Part shown: piece by piece, positions 1 through 9,322 of the stretch
Layout of the letters: each line of letters starts with the position of its first letter
Numbering within the stretch: position 1 is the stretch's first letter
Assembly: GCF_001447355.1 (NCBI RefSeq)
Contig: NZ_JXBW01000025.1
Coordinates: forward strand, 1-36,770
Source: Alicyclobacillus tolerans
GTDB lineage: Bacteria; Bacillota; Bacilli; Alicyclobacillales; Alicyclobacillaceae
Reading direction: 5' to 3'
Length of the DNA stretch: 36,770 bases
The notes under the pieces: model-generated
Databases searched by the model: none
The model's input: the letters and a program-made list of their open reading frames with translations, nothing else
What the model was told of the DNA's origin: nothing
Translations under genes and position numbers: made by a program

Positions 1-21
1 GTGTCGAAACGAAACTGGCCA

Positions 22-49
22 TTGACACGTGTTTTTGTTGCAGCACAAT
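22..49 (+). promoter_or_regulatory. Possible sigma-A promoter of the mgtC-like gene
   Basis: A perfect -35 hexamer TTGACA (22-27) is followed after 16 bp by CACAAT (44-49), which matches four of six bases of the -10 consensus. It lies about 70 bp before the preferred ATG. Called by eye only; the -10 is weak. Confidence 0.3.
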
Positions 50-116
50 TCACCATGCGCGATTCCCGCGGTCTGCTGGTTTCGCAAGTATGACGCAATC
101 GGCCGAGGAGGACTCT

Positions 117-823
<707 letters not shown>

Positions 824-861
824 CGAAAACAGGAATCGCATGCTCCCTCCTTGCACGATCG

Positions 862-947
<86 letters not shown>

Positions 948-989
948 CTCAAACTGAATGCTACCGATTGCTACGATTGTAAACGCGAA

Positions 990-1505
990 TTACTTCGCCG
1001 CCTTGGCAGCTTCGAGCGCAGCTTCGTAATTCGGGTGCTGACCGGCAGTCGGCACATATTCGACGTGCACGATCTTGTCATTCGAATCGACGACGAAAAC
1101 AGCGCGGCTTTCGAGGCGAACTTCCTTAATGTATGTACCATATGCAGTTCCGAAAGACATATCTCGATGATCCGAAAGCGTCTGAACTCGCTCGACTCCA
1201 GCCGCACCGCACCAGCGCTTTTGAGCAAATGGCAAGTCTGCGCTAATGGTCAGAATGACCACGTTTTCACCTAGTTCACTAGCCGCTTCATTAAAGCGTC
1301 GTGTTTGTGCATCGCACACACCCGTATCTAAAGAAGGCACTACACTTATGATACGAACTTTGCCGCGAGAGTCAGCCAGTGTGACGGTGGATAGGTCATT
1401 GGCAATCACTTGAAAGTCAGGTGCTGTATCTCCAACTTTCAGTTCGGGCCCAATCAACGTGCACGCTTGATCGATGAAAGTAAATGCGCCTTTGCGTTCA
1501 ACCAT
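990..1505 (-). CDS. tpx: Thiol peroxidase (atypical 2-Cys peroxiredoxin, Tpx)
   Basis: This 171-residue protein reduces hydrogen peroxide and alkyl hydroperoxides in the cytoplasm, normally with thioredoxin as electron donor. The Tpx signature PSLDTGVCDAQTRRFN holds the peroxidatic cysteine, Cys64, with the active-site Thr/Pro nearby. DLPFAQKRWCGAAG holds the resolving cysteine, Cys99; the roughly 35-residue spacing between them is typical of Tpx. Length equals the family norm. The ATG at 1505 follows GAGGAGAG by about ten bases. The gene is monocistronic: a promoter is visible upstream (1564-1592) and a strong terminator downstream. Both catalytic residues are present, so it should be active. 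Confidence 0.95.
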   Translation of the reverse strand: MVERKGAFTFIDQACTLIGPELKVGDTAPDFQVIANDLSTVTLADSRGKVRIISVVPSLDTGVCDAQTRRFNEAASELGENVVILTISADLPFAQKRWCGAAGVERVQTLSDHRDMSFGTAYGTYIKEVRLESRAVFVVDSNDKIVHVEYVPTAGQHPNYEAALEAAKAAK

Positions 1506-1563
1506 CTTGCATATCTCTCCTCTGCTTCTGAGTTACACGCGTGATCGGCACGCTTGCCATTTC

Positions 1564-1592
1564 ATTGTAGCGGATGGCGCGCAGTTCCCCAA
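1564..1592 (-). promoter_or_regulatory. Probable sigma-A promoter of tpx
   Basis: On the minus strand TTGGGG (1592-1587), a 17-bp spacer, then TACAAT (1569-1564), the last with five of six -10 matches. It is placed about 60 bp before the tpx start and after the DUF488 gene ends, supporting separate transcription. No PerR- or Spx-like operator was recognised. Confidence 0.45.
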
Positions 1593-1612
1593 TATCGAGT
1601 TGCAAAATTCAC

Positions 1613-1981
1613 TCAGCGTAAACGCTCGAGCACGTATGCCTTAAGCACGACAGCATGATTGTGTTGTTCGTCGCGCGCGGCGTAGACGAGCGTAACAGGG
1701 CCTTCCTGCAACCACTGCACGATTTGACCCACCGCCTGTTGATGCGATTCATCAGTGTCCAGTTCTTCCCGGTATAAAGTAGAGAACTCCGCAAAGCGGT
1801 TGGGATCATGTGCGAACCATGTTCGCAACTGAGGCGACGGAGAAACGTTTTTCAACCAATGGCTAATTTGTGCATCTTCCTTGCGTACACCGCGTGGCCA
1901 TAGGCGATCAACCAATACGCGAATGCCATCGGTCTTGACTGCCGGATTATATACGCGCTTGCAATCAAGGTGACCGTACAC
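1613..1981 (-). CDS. DUF488 family protein (YeaO-like)
   Basis: A 122-residue soluble protein with the DUF488/YeaO pattern: KRVYNPAVKTDGIRVLVDRL, then WPRG, followed by W-LK-SPSPQLR-WF-HDPNRF and Y-REEL. The family is widespread and small; its biochemical role is not established, so none is assigned. The start is GTG at 1981, with AGGGGGG about ten bases upstream. It lies 44 bp after the beta-propeller-like gene on the same strand, but a hairpin with a short T run sits between them, so co-transcription may be only partial. Confidence 0.8.
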   Translation of the reverse strand: MYGHLDCKRVYNPAVKTDGIRVLVDRLWPRGVRKEDAQISHWLKNVSPSPQLRTWFAHDPNRFAEFSTLYREELDTDESHQQAVGQIVQWLQEGPVTLVYAARDEQHNHAVVLKAYVLERLR

Positions 1982-2004
1982 TGCGATCCCGCCCCCCTTC
2001 GCTT

Positions 2005-2038
2005 AAAACCGTTCGCCTCCGCATCTTATACGGAGGCG
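2005..2038 (-). terminator. Hairpin, possible terminator, overlapping the stop of the beta-propeller-like gene
   Basis: CGCCTCCG (2014-2021) pairs perfectly with CGGAGGCG (2031-2038) around a 9-base loop. On the minus strand it is followed shortly by GGTTTT. The TAA stop of the upstream gene (2028-2026) lies inside the loop. The T run is short, so termination may be weak and could allow read-through into the DUF488 gene. Confidence 0.45.
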
Positions 2039-2997
2039 TTCGTTACTGCCGATGGATTCAGTACCAAATCTCCTGTACCGGTAACAGAAATGCGACTCGC
2101 CAAAATCGGCCGGGTGAGTTGTTTGACCAATTGCGTCGTCCCTTGGGTCTGTTTGTATACCGATGTCACCAAGCCATTGCTGTTCACATTCCCGTAATAC
2201 AACGTGTCGCCGATCACGCTGATCAGTGCGGCATTTGCTTTGACGAGCTGCGCATTCATCTCGAAATCCGGCGTATAACTGCTTGTTGCACTCGTTTCCG
2301 ACAGTTTGAGGACATTCCATACGCCATTCTGATTGATTTCAACGTACAGAATTTTGCCCGTTTGCGTCATCGCAATGTTTTTCACGTAACCGGCGGGCAC
2401 AGGAACAGACTGCACATCTTCCATGGTTCCCACGTGATAAATCTCGCTTGACCCATTGGACGTGATCAATACGAATATGTCATTTGTCTGTGTACTATAG
2501 GTAACCTTGGTGATCTGTGCATCTGGCGAAAGTCCACTAAATACTGGAACGCTTGCTGCAGTGACATCCGCCTGTTGCCCATTTGACACATAGAACGTGT
2601 TCAATTCCAAATCGCCAGGCGATCTTTGCTCACCCACAAAGACTTCCGTATTGCCCAACCAGTCGACGTATTGCACAGGATAAAGATCCGTGGCTTCGCT
2701 GACCTGTTTGCCGGTCTCTAACGACACAACGTGAACGACATCCGTGCCATTGGTCGCCGTATCGACGTAGGTCGCGTACTGACCGTTTGGCGATTCCGTC
2801 ACACCCTGATAGTGCTGCTTCAGGTTTGCTAGAACTTGTGTCGAGCGGACTTGCACAAGCCGCTGAATAGCACGCTCTGTGGCGACTTGTTGAGAATTCA
2901 ACAAATGGTTCAAGTGATGAAAAAACGCGACTTCAATCATTGTCGCCAAGCCAGCAACACCTAAGAACAAGCGACCGAGTCGGCGTCTAGACGTCAT
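2026..2997 (-). CDS. Membrane-anchored extracytoplasmic protein, beta-propeller-like
   Basis: I do not recognise a named family. The 323-residue product starts with basic residues (TSRRRLGR) and one hydrophobic segment (about 8-25, LFLGVAGLATMIEVAFF), which should act as an uncleaved signal anchor. The rest is soluble and rich in short beta-strand repeats of the type 'SPNGQYATYVD', 'MTQTGKILYVEI', 'VTGTGDLVLNP', as in TolB/WD40-like propellers. It overlaps the upstream NAGPA-like gene by ATGA, so translation is probably coupled; GGGAGG lies nine bases before its ATG. Context suggests a partner at the cell surface for the glycosidase-like protein, perhaps acting on exopolysaccharide or wall polymers, but that is inference. 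Confidence 0.6.
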   Translation of the reverse strand: MTSRRRLGRLFLGVAGLATMIEVAFFHHLNHLLNSQQVATERAIQRLVQVRSTQVLANLKQHYQGVTESPNGQYATYVDTATNGTDVVHVVSLETGKQVSEATDLYPVQYVDWLGNTEVFVGEQRSPGDLELNTFYVSNGQQADVTAASVPVFSGLSPDAQITKVTYSTQTNDIFVLITSNGSSEIYHVGTMEDVQSVPVPAGYVKNIAMTQTGKILYVEINQNGVWNVLKLSETSATSSYTPDFEMNAQLVKANAALISVIGDTLYYGNVNSNGLVTSVYKQTQGTTQLVKQLTRPILASRISVTGTGDLVLNPSAVTNASV

Positions 2998-4037
2998 TTC
3001 GAACTGCCTCCCACTTCTGGCATTACGACAAACGACGTGGCAACGCTGCGCGCTCCAGTCAAGTCAACTGGTGTGTTGACCAGTCGGCCGTTATACACCA
3101 TGGTGGTCGACGAACCGCCATCGAGATCGGCCGCGATCACAGCGTGATATTGCAACATGAGTTCCGTAATATCCGCCATCGATGCCCCGAGTTGTCCGTA
3201 CTGACCGCGGCCATCGGTGACAATTAAAATCACCTTGCCATTTGCTGTTTGACCAATCGCTGTTCGCGGATTATACCCCTGGTCTGGGACCGATACAGGT
3301 TGCCCATTCAACACGAGCACCGGCCCAAAACTGAGTGCCTCCTGCACATTCTTTTGTTGAAGTTCAGAGAGCGAATAGTCTCCCGCAATCATCTGACCGC
3401 CACTTGTAAACGCGATCTCCGGGTACTTCGCAGTCGTGCCAGCACCTGTGATAACCTTCCCGTCGTGAATCGTAATGCCGAGAGGGTTCGCACCTGTCCC
3501 CTGCTGATTCGTGTCCGAGAAAGCACCGCCGTTAATGCCAGCAACCGCGCCTACATCATTGACCATCTGTTGGACGGTTTCGCCATTGTGCCCAATGTAT
3601 TTGGTGACGGCAACACGAATTCGCTTTGGATTGTCCACCACCATAATGTAGGCGGTGAATGTTTCGCCATGGTAGGTGTATAGGTGAATGGCGCCATCGC
3701 TATTCGTATAGTTTTTTGTCGCAATCTCGGAAATCGGAGTCGTCTCCGACACCATGCCGTTCTTCGCCAAAGCGTGAGCCTCGATGGCTGCATTCGACAC
3801 AGTATAGAGCGACAATGGCCGCAACAAATAGCCATGTCGGGTTTCGTCAAACGTGTCGATCACGTAATTGCGAACAGCTGAGAATGGACCATGAAAAATG
3901 AGCAATGACGACGAAACGAAGATGTATAAAAAGCATGCGAAAGCAAAGGTTACCCATCGCTTCCGTGAACGACGCGGCTGATTCGCCTGCTGTCGTCGCT
4001 TGTTGTCTGTCGCCTGCTCTCGCCTCGTGCGATCCAC
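2994..4037 (-). CDS. Membrane-anchored phosphodiester glycosidase family protein (NAGPA domain)
   Basis: The product has a basic N-terminus, one membrane anchor (about residues 28-48, ending in SSSLLIF) and an extracytoplasmic domain with the NAGPA (phosphodiester glycosidase, DUF2233) motifs: GINGGAF (167-173), NPRTAIG (256-262), DGRGQYGQLGASM (from 275) and DLDGGSST (304-311). In vertebrates this fold removes GlcNAc from a phosphodiester; bacterial members probably process wall or surface glycopolymers. The frame is open to an ATG at 4079, but no ribosome site precedes it. GTG at 4037 is chosen because GGGAGGGG lies four bases upstream; this gives 347 residues. It is translationally coupled to the next gene by an ATGA overlap. 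Confidence 0.82.
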   Translation of the reverse strand: MDRTRREQATDNKRRQQANQPRRSRKRWVTFAFACFLYIFVSSSLLIFHGPFSAVRNYVIDTFDETRHGYLLRPLSLYTVSNAAIEAHALAKNGMVSETTPISEIATKNYTNSDGAIHLYTYHGETFTAYIMVVDNPKRIRVAVTKYIGHNGETVQQMVNDVGAVAGINGGAFSDTNQQGTGANPLGITIHDGKVITGAGTTAKYPEIAFTSGGQMIAGDYSLSELQQKNVQEALSFGPVLVLNGQPVSVPDQGYNPRTAIGQTANGKVILIVTDGRGQYGQLGASMADITELMLQYHAVIAADLDGGSSTTMVYNGRLVNTPVDLTGARSVATSFVVMPEVGGSSK

Positions 4038-4148
4038 CGTACCCCTCCCGTCATTCACACATACTCGTGATCCTATCATATAGACGGCTTGGGTTTGAGG
4101 AAAGTTCGTTCGGATCTCGGAGCGAATTCCGCATCCGACATTTGCCGA

Positions 4149-6266
4149 TCAGATATTCGACGCCAAGATGTCCGTTTGCAGCATACGGACAATTGTCCAC
4201 GCCGTGTTGTCCATCCGCACAAACGCGCGAGCGATGACATCTTGTTGTGCCAAATCTACATCAATCGCGAACGCGGCTGTCACGGCCCGTTCCCTTCCCC
4301 GCTTGTCCCCCGGCGTTTCCGTGGCATTCCTGCGGATGATCGTCTCCATCAAATCCAGTCCACGTTCGATGTCCAGACCTATCTCCACAACATCCTCGCC
4401 AATCGGTTCTTCGATCCGCCGCTCCAACACGTACGCCTCGATGGAGAGCAACGTATCCGACAAGCGATGGATGGCAACCAACACGCCAAGCAGCGTGTGC
4501 GGATTCCATGCCGGACCGACCGGTTCATTTAGCATTTGGCGAATGGCAACCGCCGCGTTTGTGCGCGAAACGCGGACTGCGCTCCTCTGACTTTGGAAAT
4601 TGCGCGGTGAAGGGCTTGTACTTAGCGGATCGCGAAGTGTTTTGAAGACAGCATGAAAGTATGCTCTTTGCGCCGCTACGGCATCTGCGATCACGCTGTG
4701 AATTTCGCGGTGTTGCCAAGTCGGCCAGACGAGGTAGACGAGAAAGGCAAGGCAACTGCCTAGCACTGTATCCAGCAGGCGATCTCCCATCGTCACAAAG
4801 GCAGGCGCGCGCTCAAAGAACGATAGCAGAACCACCATTTCGGCTGTCAATGCGCAACTAAACAGTGCGTAGTTAAAGTTGACAAGCATATACATCGCTG
4901 CCGCGAAGACGACGATGAGCAAGCTACCAAAGATGCCCGTCTTGTCGTGCACGCCAACCATGAGCACGGTCGCAAGTAAAATGCCGGCGACTGTGCCGAT
5001 CACGCGGGCGATGCCGCGTCCGAAGGTCGCCGTAAAGTCAGGGCGCAAAATGATGTTCGCGGTCAACGGCAACCAATACGCATGTTGCCAAGGCAAGGCA
5101 CGCGCAGCAAGCATGCCAAGACCAATTGCACCACTCGCCCGCAACGCATGTCGGAATGTTGCGGAATGGAACGTCAAATGGCTAAGAAACGAATTCGCTG
5201 CCTTTTTGAGCCGGCGACCCATCGACTCACGAGCTTCGGCGGGCAAATGCCAAACTGTACGTTCGCTTAAATCGCGATGCAGTTGCCGCAAGGCGACGGC
5301 GGTCGCACGCACGTGTGCACAAACATCACCCTGCATCTGTTCTGCAAGCTCATCCAATTCACTTGCCGCCTGAACCAATAGTCCGAAAGTCGACAAGGTG
5401 CGATTACGCTCTGCTGCAAACGCCCAAACATCGCCTCCGACTTGTTCGACAATGGATGCCACGCGTCGCAAGGCGTGAAGGGCAGCTGTCGACGATTCGT
5501 CGCGGTGACTGGTATACGCCCTACCCTTTGCCATTTCGACGAGCGCGACCACATAGAACCGCACCTGTTCAGCGGCGTTCAACAGGCGATACAGCTTGGC
5601 GCGTGCAGGCATGCGCATATACGAGTCGCGTAGTGTCGCGTCCGCATCGACAAGTGCAGTGGCAACAGCAAGGTCAGTGTCGCGTGTGCGATCGCGCGCA
5701 TAGGTCACAAGCCTGTTGTACACCTGTGTGACCGCGTCGGCCTCCGCACTGTCAGTTGTACAAAGATCTACAACTATCATGATGGCGGTCTGCAGGAGTC
5801 CGCCTGCGAGGACTAACCCCGCTCGATAAAACGCGCCACTCGGGGATTGCGGACTTGTCGAAATCAAAATCAAGGCATTGGTCGATAACAACCCCACTTG
5901 CCCAGCGGCAGCGCTCACGCCTATCATCATGCCTGCAATCCAGCCGCTGACCATGGTCAACAGCACGATGAGCCACGTGTGCGCCCCGGCGATTGCACCA
6001 ACCAACGTCGTTACAGTCATCCATAAGGTTGCAAGCAACATCGTGCGCGTCCGCCGTCGCGCGGTACCGGCCGTGCCTGCAAAACCAGACACCAAAGCGC
6101 CGGCGGAGATGCCGACGCCTGAAAGTACATGCTGCGATATAAGTCCGAAAACCAATGGTAGCACTACGCCAAACGCGTTACGTACACCTGGTACTATCCG
6201 CAAATTGCCGGAATCGTGCGCCGTGACGGTATTGATACTTCTCCACGTTCTGCGCCGCAGCAACAA
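4149..6266 (-). CDS. FUSC-family inner-membrane protein (aromatic acid exporter/YccS-like)
   Basis: A 705-residue membrane protein with the duplicated architecture of fusaric acid resistance (FUSC) proteins. An N-terminal group of about six hydrophobic segments (residues about 25-180) is followed by a long charged, mostly helical cytoplasmic part (about 180-370), a second membrane group (about 375-510, including LPWQHAYWLPLTANIILRP, the conserved W-PLT-I-RPD region of FUSC) and a cytoplasmic tail. Family members export aromatic acids or similar compounds; the substrate here is unknown. The start is a TTG at 6266 with only a weak GGGCGGGG upstream, so the exact start is uncertain. It follows the oppF-like gene by 91 bp on the same strand, with no terminator seen between them. 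Confidence 0.8.
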   Translation of the reverse strand: MLLRRRTWRSINTVTAHDSGNLRIVPGVRNAFGVVLPLVFGLISQHVLSGVGISAGALVSGFAGTAGTARRRTRTMLLATLWMTVTTLVGAIAGAHTWLIVLLTMVSGWIAGMMIGVSAAAGQVGLLSTNALILISTSPQSPSGAFYRAGLVLAGGLLQTAIMIVVDLCTTDSAEADAVTQVYNRLVTYARDRTRDTDLAVATALVDADATLRDSYMRMPARAKLYRLLNAAEQVRFYVVALVEMAKGRAYTSHRDESSTAALHALRRVASIVEQVGGDVWAFAAERNRTLSTFGLLVQAASELDELAEQMQGDVCAHVRATAVALRQLHRDLSERTVWHLPAEARESMGRRLKKAANSFLSHLTFHSATFRHALRASGAIGLGMLAARALPWQHAYWLPLTANIILRPDFTATFGRGIARVIGTVAGILLATVLMVGVHDKTGIFGSLLIVVFAAAMYMLVNFNYALFSCALTAEMVVLLSFFERAPAFVTMGDRLLDTVLGSCLAFLVYLVWPTWQHREIHSVIADAVAAQRAYFHAVFKTLRDPLSTSPSPRNFQSQRSAVRVSRTNAAVAIRQMLNEPVGPAWNPHTLLGVLVAIHRLSDTLLSIEAYVLERRIEEPIGEDVVEIGLDIERGLDLMETIIRRNATETPGDKRGRERAVTAAFAIDVDLAQQDVIARAFVRMDNTAWTIVRMLQTDILASNI

Positions 6267-6357
6267 GCTGCACCCCGCCCTTCGGCCGTTGTCCGCAATC
6301 GTCTTCGTCTAGACTATACAATATCGATTGCATGCGGATCTATGCCGGAATCAAGCC

Positions 6358-7311
6358 TTACGCCAGATGACAGGCTACTTGGTGGTCATCGTCAATCGCC
6401 CGCAACTGCGGACGAACGTCGCGGCAACGGTCGACAGCCACAGGACACCGGGTGTGAAACGGACAACCACGTGACAGATCGAATGGCGAGGGCATTTCGC
6501 CTGGCAATGCGCGCAACTCCCTCCGTGCGCTAACGTTCGCAGGAATCGGCAGCACGGATGCGAATAAAGCCTTCGAATATGGATGGTACGGCTTCTGAAA
6601 CATCCGTTGCGTGGTGCCGACCTCGACGATCTCCCCGAGATACATGACCGCAATGCGGTCGGCAATTTGACCGACGGTCGGCAGGTTGTGTGATATAAAT
6701 AGATACGAAAGATTCCGCTCTTGTTTCAACCTTATGAACAAGTCCATCATTTGTGCCTGCACGGAGACATCCAGTGCCGACACTGCTTCATCGCAAATGA
6801 GGAGTTTGGGTTCAACAGCTAAAGCTCTTGCAATCATTACGCGCTGCTGTTGGCCGCCAGACAATTCAAACGGAAAGGCCTCAGCCTGATCCGCATGTAG
6901 CCCCACTTGTTCGAGCAACTGTCGCGCTATCTCCAAGCCTTCCCGCCGAGAAACAAGCCGTCGTGCAACCAACAGATCGATCACGTTGCGCCCTACGGTC
7001 ATACGTGGGTGCAGCGCGACCCCGGCGTCTTGAAACACCATCTGCATGTGTCGCCAGAATGGGCGCAGATCCCGGCGGGATCGACCAACAAGTTCTTGAC
7101 CAAAAAGGCGCACACTGCCTGCATCCGGCGCGGTAAGTCCGATCGCACATCGCCCTAGGGTGGATTTTCCACTCCCGCTTTCACCGACGAGCCCAAGCGA
7201 TTCACCTTCCCGAATCGATAGCGAAACATCTCGTACAGCGGGTAGTCGCTTTCCGCGGACGCGAAATGATTTTTCAATGTGACGCAGATCAAGGAATGGG
7301 GTAAGGCTCAT
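6358..7311 (-). CDS. Peptide/nickel-type ABC transporter ATP-binding protein (OppF/DppF-like)
   Basis: A cytoplasmic ATPase of about 317 residues that powers import through the OppB/C-like channel. Visible motifs are Walker A GESGSGKST, Q-loop (MVFQDAG), signature LSGGQQQR, Walker B LLICDEAVSALD and switch His (FISHN). The C-terminal oligopeptide-transporter extension has the CPFHTRCP cysteine motif. The frame is open far upstream (7569), but that part overlaps oppD and has no family similarity. ATG 7311 is chosen because AGGGGAG lies seven bases before it; ATG 7317 is too close to that site. It overlaps the end of oppD by about 23 bp, so translation is coupled. Substrate cannot be told from the ATPase. 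Confidence 0.92.
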   Translation of the reverse strand: MSLTPFLDLRHIEKSFRVRGKRLPAVRDVSLSIREGESLGLVGESGSGKSTLGRCAIGLTAPDAGSVRLFGQELVGRSRRDLRPFWRHMQMVFQDAGVALHPRMTVGRNVIDLLVARRLVSRREGLEIARQLLEQVGLHADQAEAFPFELSGGQQQRVMIARALAVEPKLLICDEAVSALDVSVQAQMMDLFIRLKQERNLSYLFISHNLPTVGQIADRIAVMYLGEIVEVGTTQRMFQKPYHPYSKALFASVLPIPANVSARRELRALPGEMPSPFDLSRGCPFHTRCPVAVDRCRDVRPQLRAIDDDHQVACHLA

Positions 7312-8335
7312 GCTCATTCTCCCCTTGTACGTGATGACATGCGACGCGGTGATCTGGTCGCGTTTGTCGCAGCGCAGGTAGACGTTCGCGGCACACCGTT
7401 GTGGCCATGTGACAGCGCGGCGCGAACGGGCAGCCTCGGGGAGCCTCAAGAAGCACGGGAGCAACTCCCGGGATCGGACGCAAGGGTCTATCAGGCTGTT
7501 CCGGATCAAATGATGCGTCGCGCAGGCCCAGTGTATACGGATGCGTTGGAAATTGCAGAAATTCGTCAATCGGCGCTTCTTCCATCACAATGCCCCCATA
7601 CATGACCACAATGCGGTCACACGTATGGGCTGCAACGCCAAGATCATGCGTGACCATCACGACCGCTGTTCCGCGTTTGCGGCAGATGTCCGTCAAAAGT
7701 GCCAGTACCTGCATTTGCACGGTCGAATCGAGTGCCGTCGTCGGCTCGTCGGCGAAAATCACCTTCGGCTCGCTGACAATGGCGCTTGCGATCATCGCTC
7801 GCTGTCGCATGCCCCCGGACAACTCGTGCGGGTATTGGTGGAAGCGCGCTTTCGCATCCGCAATGCCGAGCTCATGCATGAACTCGATCACGCGTCGATG
7901 AGCGGTGCGACGCGTACACAGACGATGATTGACCAATACTTCCGCGATTTGCGTCCCAATCGGCAAATAGGGATTAAAACCCTCTGCTAAGTTTTGAAAG
8001 ACGACGCCGATATCCTTTCCACGCACAGTGCGCAATTGCCGGTCGGACAACTGAACTAGATCCACTCCGTTAAACCACGCGTTTCCACGGATCACTCGCC
8101 CACCTTCTCCGAGCAAACCGAGAATGGACATCAGCGTCACCGACTTGCCTGATCCGCTCTCGCCAATGATACCAAGCCATTCACCAGGCCGTACGGCGAA
8201 ATCGACACCGTTTACCGCATGGACCACTCCGTCGGCACGCTCAAACTGGACGACTAAATCTCGCACCTCGAGTACAGGTTGCTTGGATACATCGTTACTG
8301 AAGTCTGTTCGCGCTTCAACAACGAAGTCAGCCAT
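7289..8335 (-). CDS. Peptide/nickel-type ABC transporter ATP-binding protein (OppD/DppD-like)
   Basis: 348 residues. The partner ATPase of the OppF-like protein; the two form the nucleotide-binding heterodimer. Motifs: Walker A GESGSGKSV, signature LSGGMRQR, Walker B VIFADEPTTALD, H-loop MVTHDLG, and the C-terminal CPFAPRC motif typical of oligopeptide/dipeptide transporters. The AAGGGGGTG ribosome site lies close before ATG 8335. The gene begins 6 bp after the OppC-like gene ends, so it belongs to the same transcript. All ATPase motifs are intact. Confidence 0.92.
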   Translation of the reverse strand: MADFVVEARTDFSNDVSKQPVLEVRDLVVQFERADGVVHAVNGVDFAVRPGEWLGIIGESGSGKSVTLMSILGLLGEGGRVIRGNAWFNGVDLVQLSDRQLRTVRGKDIGVVFQNLAEGFNPYLPIGTQIAEVLVNHRLCTRRTAHRRVIEFMHELGIADAKARFHQYPHELSGGMRQRAMIASAIVSEPKVIFADEPTTALDSTVQMQVLALLTDICRKRGTAVVMVTHDLGVAAHTCDRIVVMYGGIVMEEAPIDEFLQFPTHPYTLGLRDASFDPEQPDRPLRPIPGVAPVLLEAPRGCPFAPRCHMATTVCRERLPALRQTRPDHRVACHHVQGENEHEPYPIP

Positions 8336-8341
8336 GCATAT

Positions 8342-9307
8342 TCACCCCCTTGCCCCCCTCGCCGTACGAAGCCGCGGCCACGTCGCAAACCAGCGCCTCG
8401 GCAATGGCTGTTGTGGGTTTAAAAGCGCTTGCAAGCCATCCCCTATCCACAAGAGCGCAATGACCATGGAGCAATATACGCCTAACGGAAACCAGAACAG
8501 CCAACGATAGCCGATGTACGATCCGCCACCGCCATTCAGTAAATTGAGAAGCAGATTGGAACCAGGCGGCAATTGTCCCCCAGTCAGTGGAACATATTGT
8601 GGATCAAGCGCAATGAGTGTGGTGGACTGAAACAGCACAGACGCCACCTGGAATACGAAGAACACAATCATATTCGATGCAATTTGCGGCAACACATAGC
8701 GCGTCGCGATGTACCAGCGCGAACCACCTGCGAGAATTGCAGAGTCCATCAATGTTCCATTGCGCACGGAAAGCGCGAGGCCGCGCGCCATACGAGCGCA
8801 TCCCGCCCATGTGACAAGGCCTATAGACAAGCCGACGTTCCAAGCACTAAAGCCTGTGACGACCACGATGAAGAGGGCGATGATGAGCGTCGGGATCGAA
8901 AAGGCAAAATCAGTGAACCGCATGAGCACGGCATCGATAATGCCGCCGAAGACGCCCGCCGCAATGCCGACGATGAGGCCAATGGCAACCGAAATCGCCG
9001 CACCTGTCACACCGATAAGCAATGTACCGCCAAGGCCGCGCACGATTTGTGTCAATAGGTCTTGCCCGTATTGCCCGGTTCCAAATGGATGCGCCCAGCT
9101 CGGACTTAGGTTTGCCTGAAATATGTTTACTGTGGGCTGTCGGGTGACGAATGGGCCTACAATCGCGACGATAAATAGCAGCGCAATGTAGGCGAGGCCG
9201 ATAACAGGCAGTCCATTTCGGCAAAACCGGCGCCAAGCCAAACGACGTCTACGTTTTCGGCCATGGCTAGCGCGTTGGTGCCAATCGGAGATAGCGGCGA
9301 ACGACAT
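8342..9307 (-). CDS. Peptide/nickel-type ABC transporter permease (OppC/DppC-like)
   Basis: 321 residues with the OppC layout: a basic N-terminus (GRKRRRRLAWRRF), one N-terminal membrane helix (GLPVIGLAYIALLFIVAIVG), an extracytoplasmic loop containing HPFGTGQYGQDLLTQIVRG, and the BPD_transp_1 core of five more helices. The conserved 'HPFGTD..GRD' type motif is present. ATG 9307 is preceded by AAGGGAGGG. It follows the OppB-like gene by 15 bp. It forms the translocation channel with OppB; its substrate is probably a peptide or similar small molecule, or a metal chelate. Confidence 0.92.
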   Translation of the reverse strand: MSFAAISDWHQRASHGRKRRRRLAWRRFCRNGLPVIGLAYIALLFIVAIVGPFVTRQPTVNIFQANLSPSWAHPFGTGQYGQDLLTQIVRGLGGTLLIGVTGAAISVAIGLIVGIAAGVFGGIIDAVLMRFTDFAFSIPTLIIALFIVVVTGFSAWNVGLSIGLVTWAGCARMARGLALSVRNGTLMDSAILAGGSRWYIATRYVLPQIASNMIVFFVFQVASVLFQSTTLIALDPQYVPLTGGQLPPGSNLLLNLLNGGGGSYIGYRWLFWFPLGVYCSMVIALLWIGDGLQALLNPQQPLPRRWFATWPRLRTARGARG

Positions 9308-9322
9308 AAACGTCCCTCCCTT

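Noticed and set aside
4038-4148. Inverted repeat TCGGAT/ATCCGA between the FUSC and NAGPA-like genes as terminator or operator
   Set aside because: Short arms, a long internal part and no T run; not distinguishable from chance.
8573-9058. Open frame of 161 codons, rich in charged residues, on the plus strand
   Set aside because: Mirror of the OppC-like permease gene; the odd charged composition comes from reading hydrophobic codons backwards.
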